Source: Trematomus loennbergii
Taxonomy: Eukaryota > Chordata > Actinopteri > Perciformes > Nototheniidae
DNA: 64,000 nucleotides
Direction of reading: 5' to 3'
Assembly (NCBI GenBank): GCA_012861695.1
Contig: JAAOOA010000027.1
Span: forward strand, 1,988,724 to 2,052,723
The translations under genes were made by a program, and so were the position numbers. The notes beneath the pieces are model-generated. The model was not told the DNA's origin. It saw only the letters and a program-made list of their open reading frames with translations, and searched no databases. This document shows positions 38,200 through 51,103 of this stretch, in pieces (within the stretch, counting starts at the first letter, position 1; the number at the start of each line of letters is the position of its first letter).

Positions 38200-40055
38200 G
38201 TAAAAGAAAGGTATGTGCTAATTTATAGACGCCTCTTTTCAATTAAGACAGCGAAGTTATTACAAACATTTGCTACATTGGCCATTTCACTTTCTGGGAG
38301 CTTGGTCTAGCTCCTAATTTATCTCCGGTTTAAGCTAATTTAACAGCTATCGTCCTTTGAGTTACAAGCTGCTCCTCCAAGTTTTACTCAGGTTCTTTTC
38401 TTTTTTTAACTGATAGCATTAAAAGTTCAAAATAGTTATTGTCGGTTAACGGTTAATCATTAACCTGGTGTCGTTGTGTCCTTTGTATATCACAGGCACT
38501 GTTTATCTGATCTACTTCACACGTGGATGTACTGCTGAAGAACTAAGGAATGCATTGTGTACAGGCTAACAGCACTCTGTGACGCAGTTAGAGCAAGGTT
38601 GAAAAGTAAAACAAGACAAAAACAATTGCTTTAACAAAACCTCTTTGGTTATTCAGAAGAGGTTTTTTTTTGTATCTGGGGCTTATAATAAAATAGGCTA
38701 CACTCCCTAACCAATTCACGCTAACTTCACAGAATGAAACACAAGCGGTACGATTCTGCTTCCTGTGAGCTATCTGCTTTTGCAGGGAAGTGAAGAATAG
38801 TTTGGTCGTAACATTTTATTCAGAATCCTTGTAACGTCATTGTTTCCAGCTGCAGACACCATTCTGGATTCAGTCTGCAGAGCCCTGAAACCCCGTCCTC
38901 GCTGGCAATAGAGGTGGTGGCTGTGCAAGAAGGACCACTCAAAACGTGTTCCTGAAGTAAGAACTATAAATGCTGCAAAGTCCTGCATTTCCCTCCTAAC
39001 CTCACGTGAAAAAGAGGCATTGTCAGCAACATGTGCCTCTAAAAGAAATGAACACTTTCAATTCTAATTGAAATGCTGGACATAATTAAATGAATAATAA
39101 TGCATTGTAATATTTTGTTATCAAAGTGTTGCCAAACTTGCCTAATGGCAGAGACCGGCCATTTTCCCGTGAACCAGAATGTATTTCTGACCTGAACGTG
39201 AAACAGAACTATTCCAGGGCAGGTCATTGCTCAGGAACAAAGGAACTGGTGTTGAGAGTGAAGTTGTTTTGATGAGTGGTTCTTAAAAAAGTTCCAAGCA
39301 GCAACCAACACAGGCCAAGCATTCGGCCCTGCTCTGAGCAGTCTTGGTCAAATGTACCTTTCGCAAAACTCATTCCCTTAGCAACAGTTGTCCACCTGTA
39401 GTCTAACAACAAACATTGAGGCAAAACATGCCTGTCGACATGTGTCATAGAGGTGTACATGGAGCTGCAGTGAAAGATACTCAGAGAGTAATGAGGTTAG
39501 TGTGTTTCTGTCATCCGGAGAGAAACACACAAGAGCACAACAGATCACTGTAGGGAATGAACAGAGCCTTTGTCTGCTTTAGCATTAACCTCATCGTTAT
39601 CATGCCTATAACAAGCTCAATGTTATACCTACAGAAGTAAAGTGGCATTATTGTTTAAAGGCAAGGGGCATGCCATTACCTAATTACAATATTTAACACT
39701 AAAGCAAGTTGAAATTGATGTTCATGTTTGCTAGCGGCAGCAAAGTGCTATACCCTATAATTAAAAGGACTAGTTTAAAATTAGATTTCAGCCACTTAAA
39801 CTACTTCTGTTACAGGAAATGACACTATTCCTTGCCATTTGTCATGAATCCCATTCAAAACAATTGCGTAATTGAAGATTAAAGAAATATTAAAGGCAGC
39901 CCTGTGGAGTTCTCACACACTGTGAGTATGCTTGACAAATGTGTTGGCCATGATTACTACTTAATAAACCATATGCAAAATAGATTTTTTGTAAATGTTG
40001 GAACCCCAATTACTGCTTTACGCCACATTGACAGCCGGGAGCGGCCTGCTTTGTA
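38200..40055. other. Non-coding sequence downstream of CA10, nothing recognised
   Basis: No coding motif, splice-bounded exon or element end was identified on either strand. Confidence 0.45.
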
Positions 40056-40083
40056 AATGTTTACATTACATGTTACTTGTTAG

Positions 40084-41020
40084 CAGAGTTGGGTGTAACG
40101 TGTTACAAAGTAACGCGTTACTGTAATAATATTACTTTTGTCGGTAACGGAGTAGTGTAACGCGTTACTTTTATAATTCAGTAATCACACTACAGTTACT
40201 AACATTGCCCCGACACGCGTTACTTCGTTACTTTTATAAAATCAGTCATACAGTAATCACACTGACAGACAAGAGGGGTTTCCGCCGCAGGTTTATATGT
40301 ACGTAATCTGCGTGATTTGGGCGTCCACATCTCCGCGTGCAGTGCTGCATAAACATGGCAGAGTCAGCGATAACTTTCGAGGGGTGGAGGTATGCCCATT
40401 ATTTTGAGTTCGTCCGAAGAATAGACAGGAATGTGACGGTGAGGTGCAAACTGTGTCCAGGCCAGAAGCTGTTATCCACTGCTGTAAACACCACGTCAAA
40501 CCTCAACAAACACCTGCAAAGAACACATGCTAAGGTGAAGCTAATAGCTAAGGACCCCCGAACCCAGAGTGAGGATGTTGTGAGTGCGCCGCCGCCGACT
40601 CTGAAGTGGCACAAATTAGAATTTGGAGGACCGGTAACCAAAGCAGAGATGGACAGGCTTGTAGCATCCTTCATAGTAGAGGTAATGTTGCCCATTTGCA
40701 CAGTGGAATCACCATCGCATCGTTCAGAGACATACTGCGCAAAATACAGATAGCAGGAGACAGAGGACAGCCATGGTCAGAGCTATCTGGATCAGTCTTA
40801 TGCGACAATGGAAACTGAACTAAAGAGAACATTTGAAACTTTAGCAGTCTGCGTGATCTGCCTGTAGGGAGGGGCGGGCCGGCCCTGCGAGTAAAGTAAC
40901 GAGTAAAGTAACGAGTTACTTTATGTAGAGAGTAACGAAGTAGTGTAATATATTACTTTTTTTTAAAGTAATATGTAATATGTAATATATTACTTTTTTT
41001 TAGTAACGACCCCATCTCTG
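40084..41020 (+). mobile_element. Non-autonomous hAT (ZBED type) with perfect 8-bp target duplication
   Basis: Starts CAGAGTTGGGTGTAACG and ends CGACCCCATCTCTG. CTTGTTAG flanks both sides (40076-40083, 41021-41028). Subterminal GTAACGCGTTAC and AGTAACGAGTTAC words are typical of this fish hAT group. 937 bp with a short transposase scrap (40355-40753). It inserted into an older minus-strand L2/SINE tail: outside the element TTACATTACATG runs on to GACGCTTTTACCCAAAGCCA. Confidence 0.92.
40355..40753 (+). pseudogene. Truncated ZBED-type hAT transposase N-terminus
   Basis: 132 codons starting MAESAITFEGWRYAHYFEFV. A BED zinc finger is visible: C31-x2-C34 (CKLC), then H53-x4-H58 (HLQRTH), with the linker between. 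It continues FGGPVTKAEMDRLVASFIVE, the start of the conserved region after the finger, then goes out of frame; another scrap, FRDILRKIQI, follows near 40720. The catalytic RNase H part is gone. A complete protein of this family is several hundred residues longer. Confidence 0.8.
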
Positions 41021-41299
41021 CTTGTTAGACGCTTTTACCCAAAGCCACTTACACACACTCATTACTCTGTCCAATCCCCACAGGAGCAATTTGAGGTTGA
41101 ACCAGCGCTTCCCTGATCCAAAGATATGAAGATCAACGCACTAGCCCACAACCTAATGCCATGCAGGGGCTACGGACAGCCGTGGTAAATCAGTAAAAAG
41201 TCCTCCGCCTTGTCGATCTGTTCAAATGCATTTGAAATGTTAAAAAGGAAACGTTTTATTTGACGCTATACGTTAAGTTCATTGTCTGATTGCTTAGTG

Positions 41300-41385
41300 A
41301 TCTAACAATAGATCAGCGCTTCGAGATTTGTCTTGGCAGATGAGAAGCGCTATATAAATTAAATGTATTATTATTAATAGAGTTA
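41300..41385 (+). mobile_element. LINE 3' tail fragment
   Basis: AGCGCTTCGAGATTTGTCTT then GAAGCGCTATATAAATTAAA and (ATT)n, a standard fish L2-type 3' end. About 85 bp. Confidence 0.6.
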
Positions 41386-41442
41386 AATTGTCCCAAAAGC
41401 TTTTGATAAACACTTGATCAAAAATGAAATTACATGAATTAA

Positions 41443-42298
41443 AGGTCCCATGTCATGCTTTTCCAGTTATTACCGTCCCCTTGTGTGTTATGTAGCTTTT
41501 TCTTCATGTGAAAGGTCTGTAGAGTCCCTGTAGTGAGTACAACTCTAACACAGAAAAGACCTGTCTATGCTGCCCCAGAACGCCTCGTTGGAGATTTTTC
41601 TTTTTCTATATTTTTCTTCTTGGGTATAGTGACGTATTTGGTATAGTGACGTAACGACTTCCTCACAACACACACTCACTCAGCCTTATCTGTTCTCAGC
41701 TGCAGCTCTGCGGATTTCTCTGCCTGAACTCAGAGACAGCGAGACACAGCGAAACTCAGCCTGAACTCAGCCTGAGCACACACACAAACTCACAGCCAGG
41801 CTACGAGCGTGTGTGTGTGCTCAGGCTGAGTTCAGGCTGAGTTTCGCTGTGTCTCGCTGTCTCGCAGACCCCACGCAGCAACCAGGAAACGACACCATAA
41901 AGCCAGCTCACACTGTCCGCCCCTCACAGCAGCGAGCCGCAACGTCCCGCCAACACGGGACCCAGACCCCACGCAGCATTCTCATCTGTTTGTCATTACT
42001 GGTGTCATTTTCTGGTTGCTAACAAACGCCATTGTAACATAATCACTGATGTTCCGCTGTAACGGTGGTGGACTCATCAGAACAGAGTGGGCGAGCTGAC
42101 CAATCAGAGCACAGTGGGCTCATAGGGAGGGGGGGCAGGAGCTCCAACAAGCCGTTTAGGACAGAGAGTGAATACACATACTATACAGAGATGCTGTATG
42201 AGAAACCAATGTGAGTTTGGAAATGACAATCTAAATCTATTCTAGTAGACCTCAACAATGGAATTATGATCAGTAGAAATGGCCATGACATGGGACCT
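41443..42298 (+). mobile_element. TTAA-flanked element, family 3, copy B, containing a 54-bp hairpin
   Basis: Ends AGGTCCCATGTCATG and CATGACATGGGACCT, with TTAA at 41439-41442 and 42299-42302. 856 bp, against 596 for copy A; its 5' half is different and includes the perfect inverted repeat 41733-41863. Confidence 0.85.
41733..41863. repeat. Perfect 54-bp inverted repeat, 23-nt loop
   Basis: Arm 41733-41786 (GAGACAGCGAGACACAGCGA ... GCACACACACA) and arm 41810-41863 are exact reverse complements; the loop is 41787-41809. Transcribed RNA would fold into a long stem. Confidence 0.95.
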
Positions 42299-42674
42299 TT
42301 AAAGCAACTAACAGGCAGACTTTTAGGAAGATAGATTCACATAGATAGGTAGCTGCAGGTAAAGTGAGGACATGGATTGCTTCCTTAGCTTATAGTGTAC
42401 GAAATCTTGAAAATGAAAACAAAAAGCAATAGCAATTTGGTTGCAAGACTTCTCAAGGCTGTAGAAGCTCCTATATTGAGGCAGCAGCAAATGTTGTCAA
42501 GGTTACAGAAGCACATCCCATTACACAGGTGAAAACGGCTGCCCTGGGAGGCCTCCTAAACCCGAAGGAAACACACATTTAGAACTGGCTAAATCCCTCT
42601 CAGTGTCACAAAACAGTATGTGTACCCTAACCAGAGGGGGGAGTGGAGTACAAATACTTCGTTACTGCACTTAA

Positions 42675-42899
42675 AGGTAGGGTAGGTAATTCACTTCAGA
42701 AACACTTTTTGTTACATTCCATGGAATGCTTTTAACATCCCGATAGCAATGAATAAATTAAATGAGTTGACAATAAATATATACAAATATTTCATCTGTG
42801 GAAGCCGTGGAAGACATGGCGGTATAAAAAGCAAGTCCAATTATCTGCCTCGGTCCTCGGTTCCATCCAGTGCAGTCCTGTAAAACAATGAAAGTGGGA
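42675..42899 (+). mobile_element. TTAA-type element, family 2, copy B (right end lost)
   Basis: Left end AGGTAGGGTAGGTAA after TTAA (42671-42674), then ATTCCATGGAATGC and CATCCCGATAGCAATGAAT as in copy A. It diverges after about 42800, and an LTR sits at 42905; no right end was found beyond it. The TTAA target lies in a GTACAAATACTTCGTTACTG repeat (42630-42670). Confidence 0.65.
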
Positions 42900-42904
42900 C
42901 AGGC

Positions 42905-43409
42905 TGTCACAGTCTGCTTTCCATCCACTAGTAGTTTTCCATTCACCTGTAAACCACACCTACGTTTTTGCTCACTCTCTTTCTCTATTGCACCCATTAG
43001 TTTCACTGCCAGTATGTAAACCCTCACCAGACACACACCCATTGCCAGATCGTACTTTGCCTTCATGCTAGTCTTTCACGCGTTTGTTACCAGATTGCCC
43101 ACCCGGTTCTGACCCTGCCTGTCCCTGACCTGCCTGCTCCCTGATCCTGCCTGTCCTTGGACTATCCTGCCTTGCCTGCTGTCTGACCCTGCCTGTACCT
43201 ACGTTGACCGCCTCGCCTGCTCCCTGACCCTCTGCCCGGCCCTGACTCACCTTCTGCCCGCTGTCCTCTGGTTCGTTTGCCTGCACATCATCCGGCTGAT
43301 ACTGTTCTGCTGGTATCCCTCTGTTCTGGTATTATTACCAATAAAGTACATTACCAATACTCCTTGGTTTCTCGAGTGCTGCATTTGGGTCCTTCATAAG
43401 ATTGTGACA
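42905..43409 (+). mobile_element. Solo LTR, copy 3, with perfect 5-bp target duplication
   Basis: TGTCACAGTCTGCTTTCC ... AAGATTGTGACA with CAGGC on each side (42900-42904, 43410-43414). Poly(A) signal AATAAA at 43340-43345; GCATTTGGGTCC at about 43381. It has the same TGCCAGATCGTACTTTGC block and CCTGACC-type internal repeat as copy 1. 505 bp; no internal genes. Confidence 0.9.
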
Positions 43410-43744
43410 CAGGCTGGAGATGTGTTCACTACTCTGCTGGTGAGAGATGTTGACGGACTGTCAGGGTTTCCCTGATTCCAACTTCCAGTAAAGTAAATAA
43501 AACATCTAAATTAATCTCCCATGTTGAGCTGAAGACAGTTCACTCTGATGGCTTGATACCACCGTCTGAGCTGTAGTTCTAGGATGACGTGAATTGAGAA
43601 ATTATTCAAATACATCTGTATTGTCCAATGTAACGTCAATATATTAATATACAGTACTAATCTTCCTTAAGAGGCTTCAAAAAGATGAATTAAAGCGATT
43701 TCCCTCAACTTTGGCTTTTTAGTGACAATTACCATTAATATTAA

Positions 43745-44704
43745 AGTGGACCTATCATGCTATATTTAAATGATATATTGTAGGGCCATACCTATATAAG
43801 GTATATTTATACGTTTCTGTTTTCAAAATACCAAACAGATCATGCATTTTAGCCATGCCTCATTTCGCTCTATGTGCTGTTTGCTGTCTACGGGTCTGAT
43901 TCTGCTGACCACGCCCCCCTGCAGGAGAGGGGAGACCGTGCTCTGATCAGCTGCTGGGCTGTCAGAAGAGGGGGAGAAAAAGAGATCTCCGTCCTCCGTG
44001 TTTTATTATATAGAGTCGTTCATTTGTTTTAAAGCTCAATAAATAACAAAGAAGACCTTTGACCGGCACTTTTCTAATTTTGTCCGGAAGATTTAAACTT
44101 TAACGGACATCTTGACCGGCGAAAGAAACTGAAACTGAAACTCTGCCGCAAGGTCCCCTCGTTCCTTGGAAGAGGCGGAGAGGTGGGTGTTTGTCATCTG
44201 CTGGTGGACTAACCGGAGAGAATTACAGTGCTTGTCTCGGGGGAGGGATTGCATTGCAGCGGGAGCAAACGCTTGCCTCGGGGAGGGAGAGAAAAAGCCA
44301 CAGTGGAGAATAAACAGAAGGGTAACCATGGTAACTATGGGCGGGAAGTCTTCTTCGCTGCTTTTGTGGCAGACTACAGCGCCACTTACAGGCCTGGCAT
44401 ATGTACTACAGCGTCTCCAGCGCTTTCGAGCGGCAATGGCCGGCCGTGGCCCAACCCCACATTCCCCTGATAGGTGGAGAGTTGGCCCAATAGCCGTAAG
44501 CGCCACTTCTGTGACGTCAGTGAAGTGTTCAAATCTGGATCAGTTTTTATCAGATCCGTTGCAGCCCCTTTTTTAGAGATTTGGGTATGGAGGAAAATAG
44601 AGAGGGTTGTGTTTTCTGACACTTGGTGAGTTCCCTGGAACACCGGGGACACATATTCATGTATAAAAGACGTACAAAAGTGCATTTTGCATGATAGGTC
44701 CCCT
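43745..44704 (-). mobile_element. TTAA-flanked element, family 1, copy C (inverse orientation)
   Basis: Left end AGTGGACCTATCATGC, right end GCATGATAGGTCCCCT; TTAA at 43741-43744 and 44705-44708. It is the reverse of copy A with about the same length (960 bp). Overlapping frames on both strands (44093-44576) are not genes. Confidence 0.87.
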
Positions 44705-44708
44705 TTAA

Positions 44709-46443
44709 GTAAAATGTTAAACTTATAACACCAAACTTATCAGGGTTCATCCTTTTAGGATCATGAATATCTGGCCAAAATGTATTTGCAATCCATCAAA
44801 TAATTGTGAAGATGTTTTAGTCTGTAGCCCGGTGGTGGACTGAACAAATGATCCATCCATTGAAACACTACGATAAGTTATCCGTAGTTCAATTTATACT
44901 ATTTTAATTGAAACAATTGTTAATATAGTGGTGCAGTAATGAGTCCAAAAACCCTGAAATGACTTGGAATTCCAGTTTTCCATGTTTTTTTTTAATGAGT
45001 TTGTGGTTAGAAGCCTGAAATAAGGTCTGTGGTTAACACAAGCTGAAGAGATTTAGAAGTTGTCTACATTATAGTCTTCACATATTAACTTTTTATTTAT
45101 GTGATTTGTTTGCGTATTTGCAGATCATTCTTATGTTTCCAAAAACATTTTTGTGAGTTTACAGATCTTTTTTGCATTTGTAGAAGGTGTTTTACATTTA
45201 AAGATTACAACTGTACACACAGATTATTGATCTGTTCACACAAATAATATTGAGACAGATTGACCTCCACAGATGAGCAACATTCCTTTTAAAGCTAAAC
45301 CACAAACAGAGAATTGAGATCGACAAATACAAACTGAATTAACAAATGCCTGATTGAAAGTTGTAAATGTTAGAAAGATATCCACAAATGCTTTTTGTTT
45401 ATTTGTAAATTCATTATAGTTTTCACAGATTGTCTTTTTATTTGTTGAATTGTTTGCGTATTTGCAGATCATTTTTATGTTTGCAAAATCATTGTTGTGA
45501 GTTTACAGATCTTCTTTTGCTTTTGTGGAAGGTGTTTTACACATTTACACACAGATTATTGTTCTGTTCACACAAATAATATTAAGAAAAATCGACCTCC
45601 ATACTCCATAAAAAAAAAACATTTATATAATATTTTCTATATTTCAGGAATAGCCTTCTGAACGACCTTGTTGAGTTTTTTTGGTGTTCCCCATTTTGTT
45701 TATATTTGCCAATACACAATGCCATTGCTTTCACACTATTGCATTGAAGGACAATTTGTAGTGTTTTGACAATGTATTGCAGCAACTGACAATGATAGTA
45801 AAAAAGAAGCTGGCAAACATGTAATTTAATATCGTTTGAATCTGATTTGCAGGTGGTGATAAAGAAGGTTATGTGTTCATCATGTTTTTCAGACCTGAAT
45901 GATACACACAGTGTATTATGATGAAAAATTAGGGGAGGGATTAAGTTTAAAAGAAATATGTATTGACAAGGCAGGAACAGTATTTTTTTTAACCAGTATT
46001 TATTTTTTTAACTTTGGAGCAATACAGATCCCACACTGGTAAGTAAAAACCCATATATTGCAGCCTGTAGTGAAACAAATACATTTTTTATTAAATCTTT
46101 CACAAGTTCCCAAACTTTATGGATACAAGGTTTGTTCATTGTCATTTTACGACACAATGTGAATTGTAGTTTACAACAGAAAAAGCATGATGGGATATGG
46201 AGGATGAGTCTCACAGCTTGAGGAGAGGAGCTGCTCTGTAGTCTGGAGGTACAGCAGTGGATAGCACCAATTCTTATTCGTAATGTGTTAGTCCAGATGA
46301 AAGTGATAATGCTAAATCACTGGATATTGTCTTATTGTTTTTAACAACCCAGCACGTCACGGATTCCAGTTCAATCTATTCGTTTCTGAAAGCAGAGGGT
46401 CATTACAGATACCATCTTTGCTCATCGAACCTACACACACCAA
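44709..46443 (+). repeat. Non-coding stretch with a diverged direct duplication
   Basis: 45103-45286 and 45445-45600 share, in order, GTTTGCGTATTTGCAGATCA, GTGAGTTTACAGATCTT, GAAGGTGTTTTACA, CACAGATTATTG and TCTGTTCACACAAATAATAT T. A family D end (GTGGTGCAGTAATGAGTCC) is near 44931. The rest shows nothing. Confidence 0.6.
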
Positions 46444-47940
46444 TAGAGTGGTGCAGCGGTGACATCTTTTTGTAGGCCAACTCCTAAATTAGCATCGTTA
46501 GGGCTGCCTCGACTTGAAGTGATACTTAAAGGGGACCTATCATGCAAAATGCACTTTTGTACGTCTTTTATACATGAATATGTGTCCCCGGTGTTCCAGG
46601 GAACTCACCAAGTGTCAGAAAACACAACCCTCTCTATTTTCCTCCATACCCAAATCTCTAAAAAAGGGGCTGCAACGGATCTGATAAAACTGATCCAGAT
46701 TTGAACACTGTCCTGACGTCAGGACAGTGGCGCTACGGCTATTGGGCCAACTCTCCACCTATCAGGGGAATGTGGGGTTGGGCCACGGCCGGCCATTGCC
46801 GCTCGAAAGCGCTGGAGACGCTGTAGTACATATGCCAGGCCTGTAAGTGGCGCTGTAGTCTGCCACAAAAGCAGCGAAGAAGACTTCCCGCGCATAGTTA
46901 CATGGTTACCCTTCTGTTTATTCTCCGCTGTGGCTTTTTTTCTCCCTCCCCGAGGCAAGCGTTTGCTCCTGCTGCTTTAATTCAATGCAATCCCTCCCCG
47001 TCGAGGCAAGCACTGTAATTCTCTCCGGTAGTCCACCAGCAGATGACAAACACCCACCTCTCCACCTCTTCCAAGGAACGAGGGGACCGTGCGGCAGAGT
47101 TTCAGTTTCAGTTTCTTTCGCCGGTCAAGATGTCCGTTAAAGTTTAAATCTTCCGGACAAAATTAGAAAAGTGCCGGTCAAAGGTCTTCTTTGTTATTTA
47201 TTGAGCTTTAAAACAAATGAATAACGACTCCATATAGGCTATAATAAAACACTGAGGACGGAGATCTCTTTTTCTCCCCCTCTTCTGACAGCCCAGCAGC
47301 TGATCAGAGCGGCTCCCCTCTCCTGCAGGGGGGTGGTCAGCTGCAGCTCACAAAATCAGACCCGTAGACAGCAAACAACACATAGAGTGAAATGAGGCAT
47401 GGCTAAAATGCATGATCTGTTTGGTATTTCGAAAACAGAAACGTATAAATATATTATAATATATATAACATATTCATGTATAAAAGACGTACAAAAGTGC
47501 ATTTTGCATGATAGGTCCCCTTTAATTATTTTGTTCAGCAGGATAATCTCCATATATTAACATCGTTTTTAGAATAATAAAATCATAAATGCAATTGCTA
47601 GAAGTAAAAAGCTAACTTTAGACTATAAACATCTTACATCACTGTCACGTGAATTCATGTCAAAACGGCTATTTCAAAGGCGGCTAATGTACGGCATGAT
47701 GGCGTACATTTAATAACTTGTTAGCAATCGCTGTTTTTAATGTCACATGAAAGCTTCGACATATTTTATGTTGTAGAACAAAACGTCAAACTCTCGTAAC
47801 CTTGTTTTAACCACAGACATTATTTTGGGGTTTTAACCAATAATTGAGTCAAAAGAACATTGACATTGCTAGGAAGAAGTCCAGAAGTGCTAAAATGCTA
47901 ACACATTTCTGGGTTTAGGACTCATTCCTGCACCACTCTA
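46444..47940. mobile_element. Family D inverted-repeat element, split by a TTAA element
   Basis: TAGAGTGGTGCAG (46444-46456) and its exact complement CTGCACCACTCTA (47928-47940). The outermost TA could be the target duplication. It encloses the whole family 1 copy D. The right part contains TTTTGTTCAGCAGGATAATC at 47531 and TGGGTTTAGGACTCATTCC at 47910, as in other copies. Confidence 0.75.
46530..47521 (+). mobile_element. TTAA-flanked element, family 1, copy D, with two left ends
   Basis: TTAA at 46526-46529 and 47522-47525. The left end is AGGGGACCTATCATGCAAAA; the right end is the inverted copy of that same left end, extending about 55 bp through CATGTATAAAAGACGTACAA AAGTGC, instead of the normal right end seen in copies A-C. 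A stub of the normal right side (TTTGGTATTTCGAAAACAG) stops near 47445, followed by an AT run. Confidence 0.85.
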
Positions 47941-50683
<2,743 letters not shown>

Positions 50684-51103
50684 AAGAAAGAAGAAGAAGA
50701 TTCACTTTATTAATCCCTTACAGGGAAATGTCTTTCCCCACTCTGTTGTGTTTTACACACACACACACAGGGGAGGATATACATGCACACACAGAGGATA
50801 TACATGCACACACACAGAGGATATACATGCACACACACAGAGGATATACATGCACACACACAGAGGATATACCACACACACACATGCAGATAGGAGAGGT
50901 GGCAGAGCAGAGAGGCTGCCAGGTCCAAGGGAGCAGTTTCAAGGTTAGGTGCCTTGCTCAAGGGTACCTCGGCAGTGGCCTTGGAGGTGAACTGGCACCT
51001 CTCCAGCTACCAGCTCACTCCATCTTTTTTTTTTGTCCGATCGGGACGTGAACCGGCGACCCTTCAGTTCCAAGACCAAGTCCCTACAGACTGAGCCACT
51101 GCG
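50684..51103 (-). mobile_element. tRNA-derived SINE (minus) with internal minisatellite
   Basis: Read on the minus strand: box A region TGGCTCAGTCTGTAGG (complement of 51083-51098), box B GGTTCACGTCC (complement of 51044-51054), an A-rich run, body TGCCGAGGTACCCTTGAGCA, and the 3' end GGGATTAATAAAGTGAATC followed by (CTT)n. An expanded minisatellite lies near the 3' end at 50772-50885. It differs from the SINE at 18635. Confidence 0.85.
50772..50885 (+). repeat. Minisatellite, unit GGATATACATGCACACACAC AGA
   Basis: About five units of 21-23 bp within the SINE; they differ in the number of CA steps. Confidence 0.92.

Noticed and set aside
50772..50885. Regular repeats that look a little like a CRISPR array
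   Set aside because: Units are adjacent without unique spacers and contain CA steps; it is a minisatellite in a SINE of a vertebrate genome.
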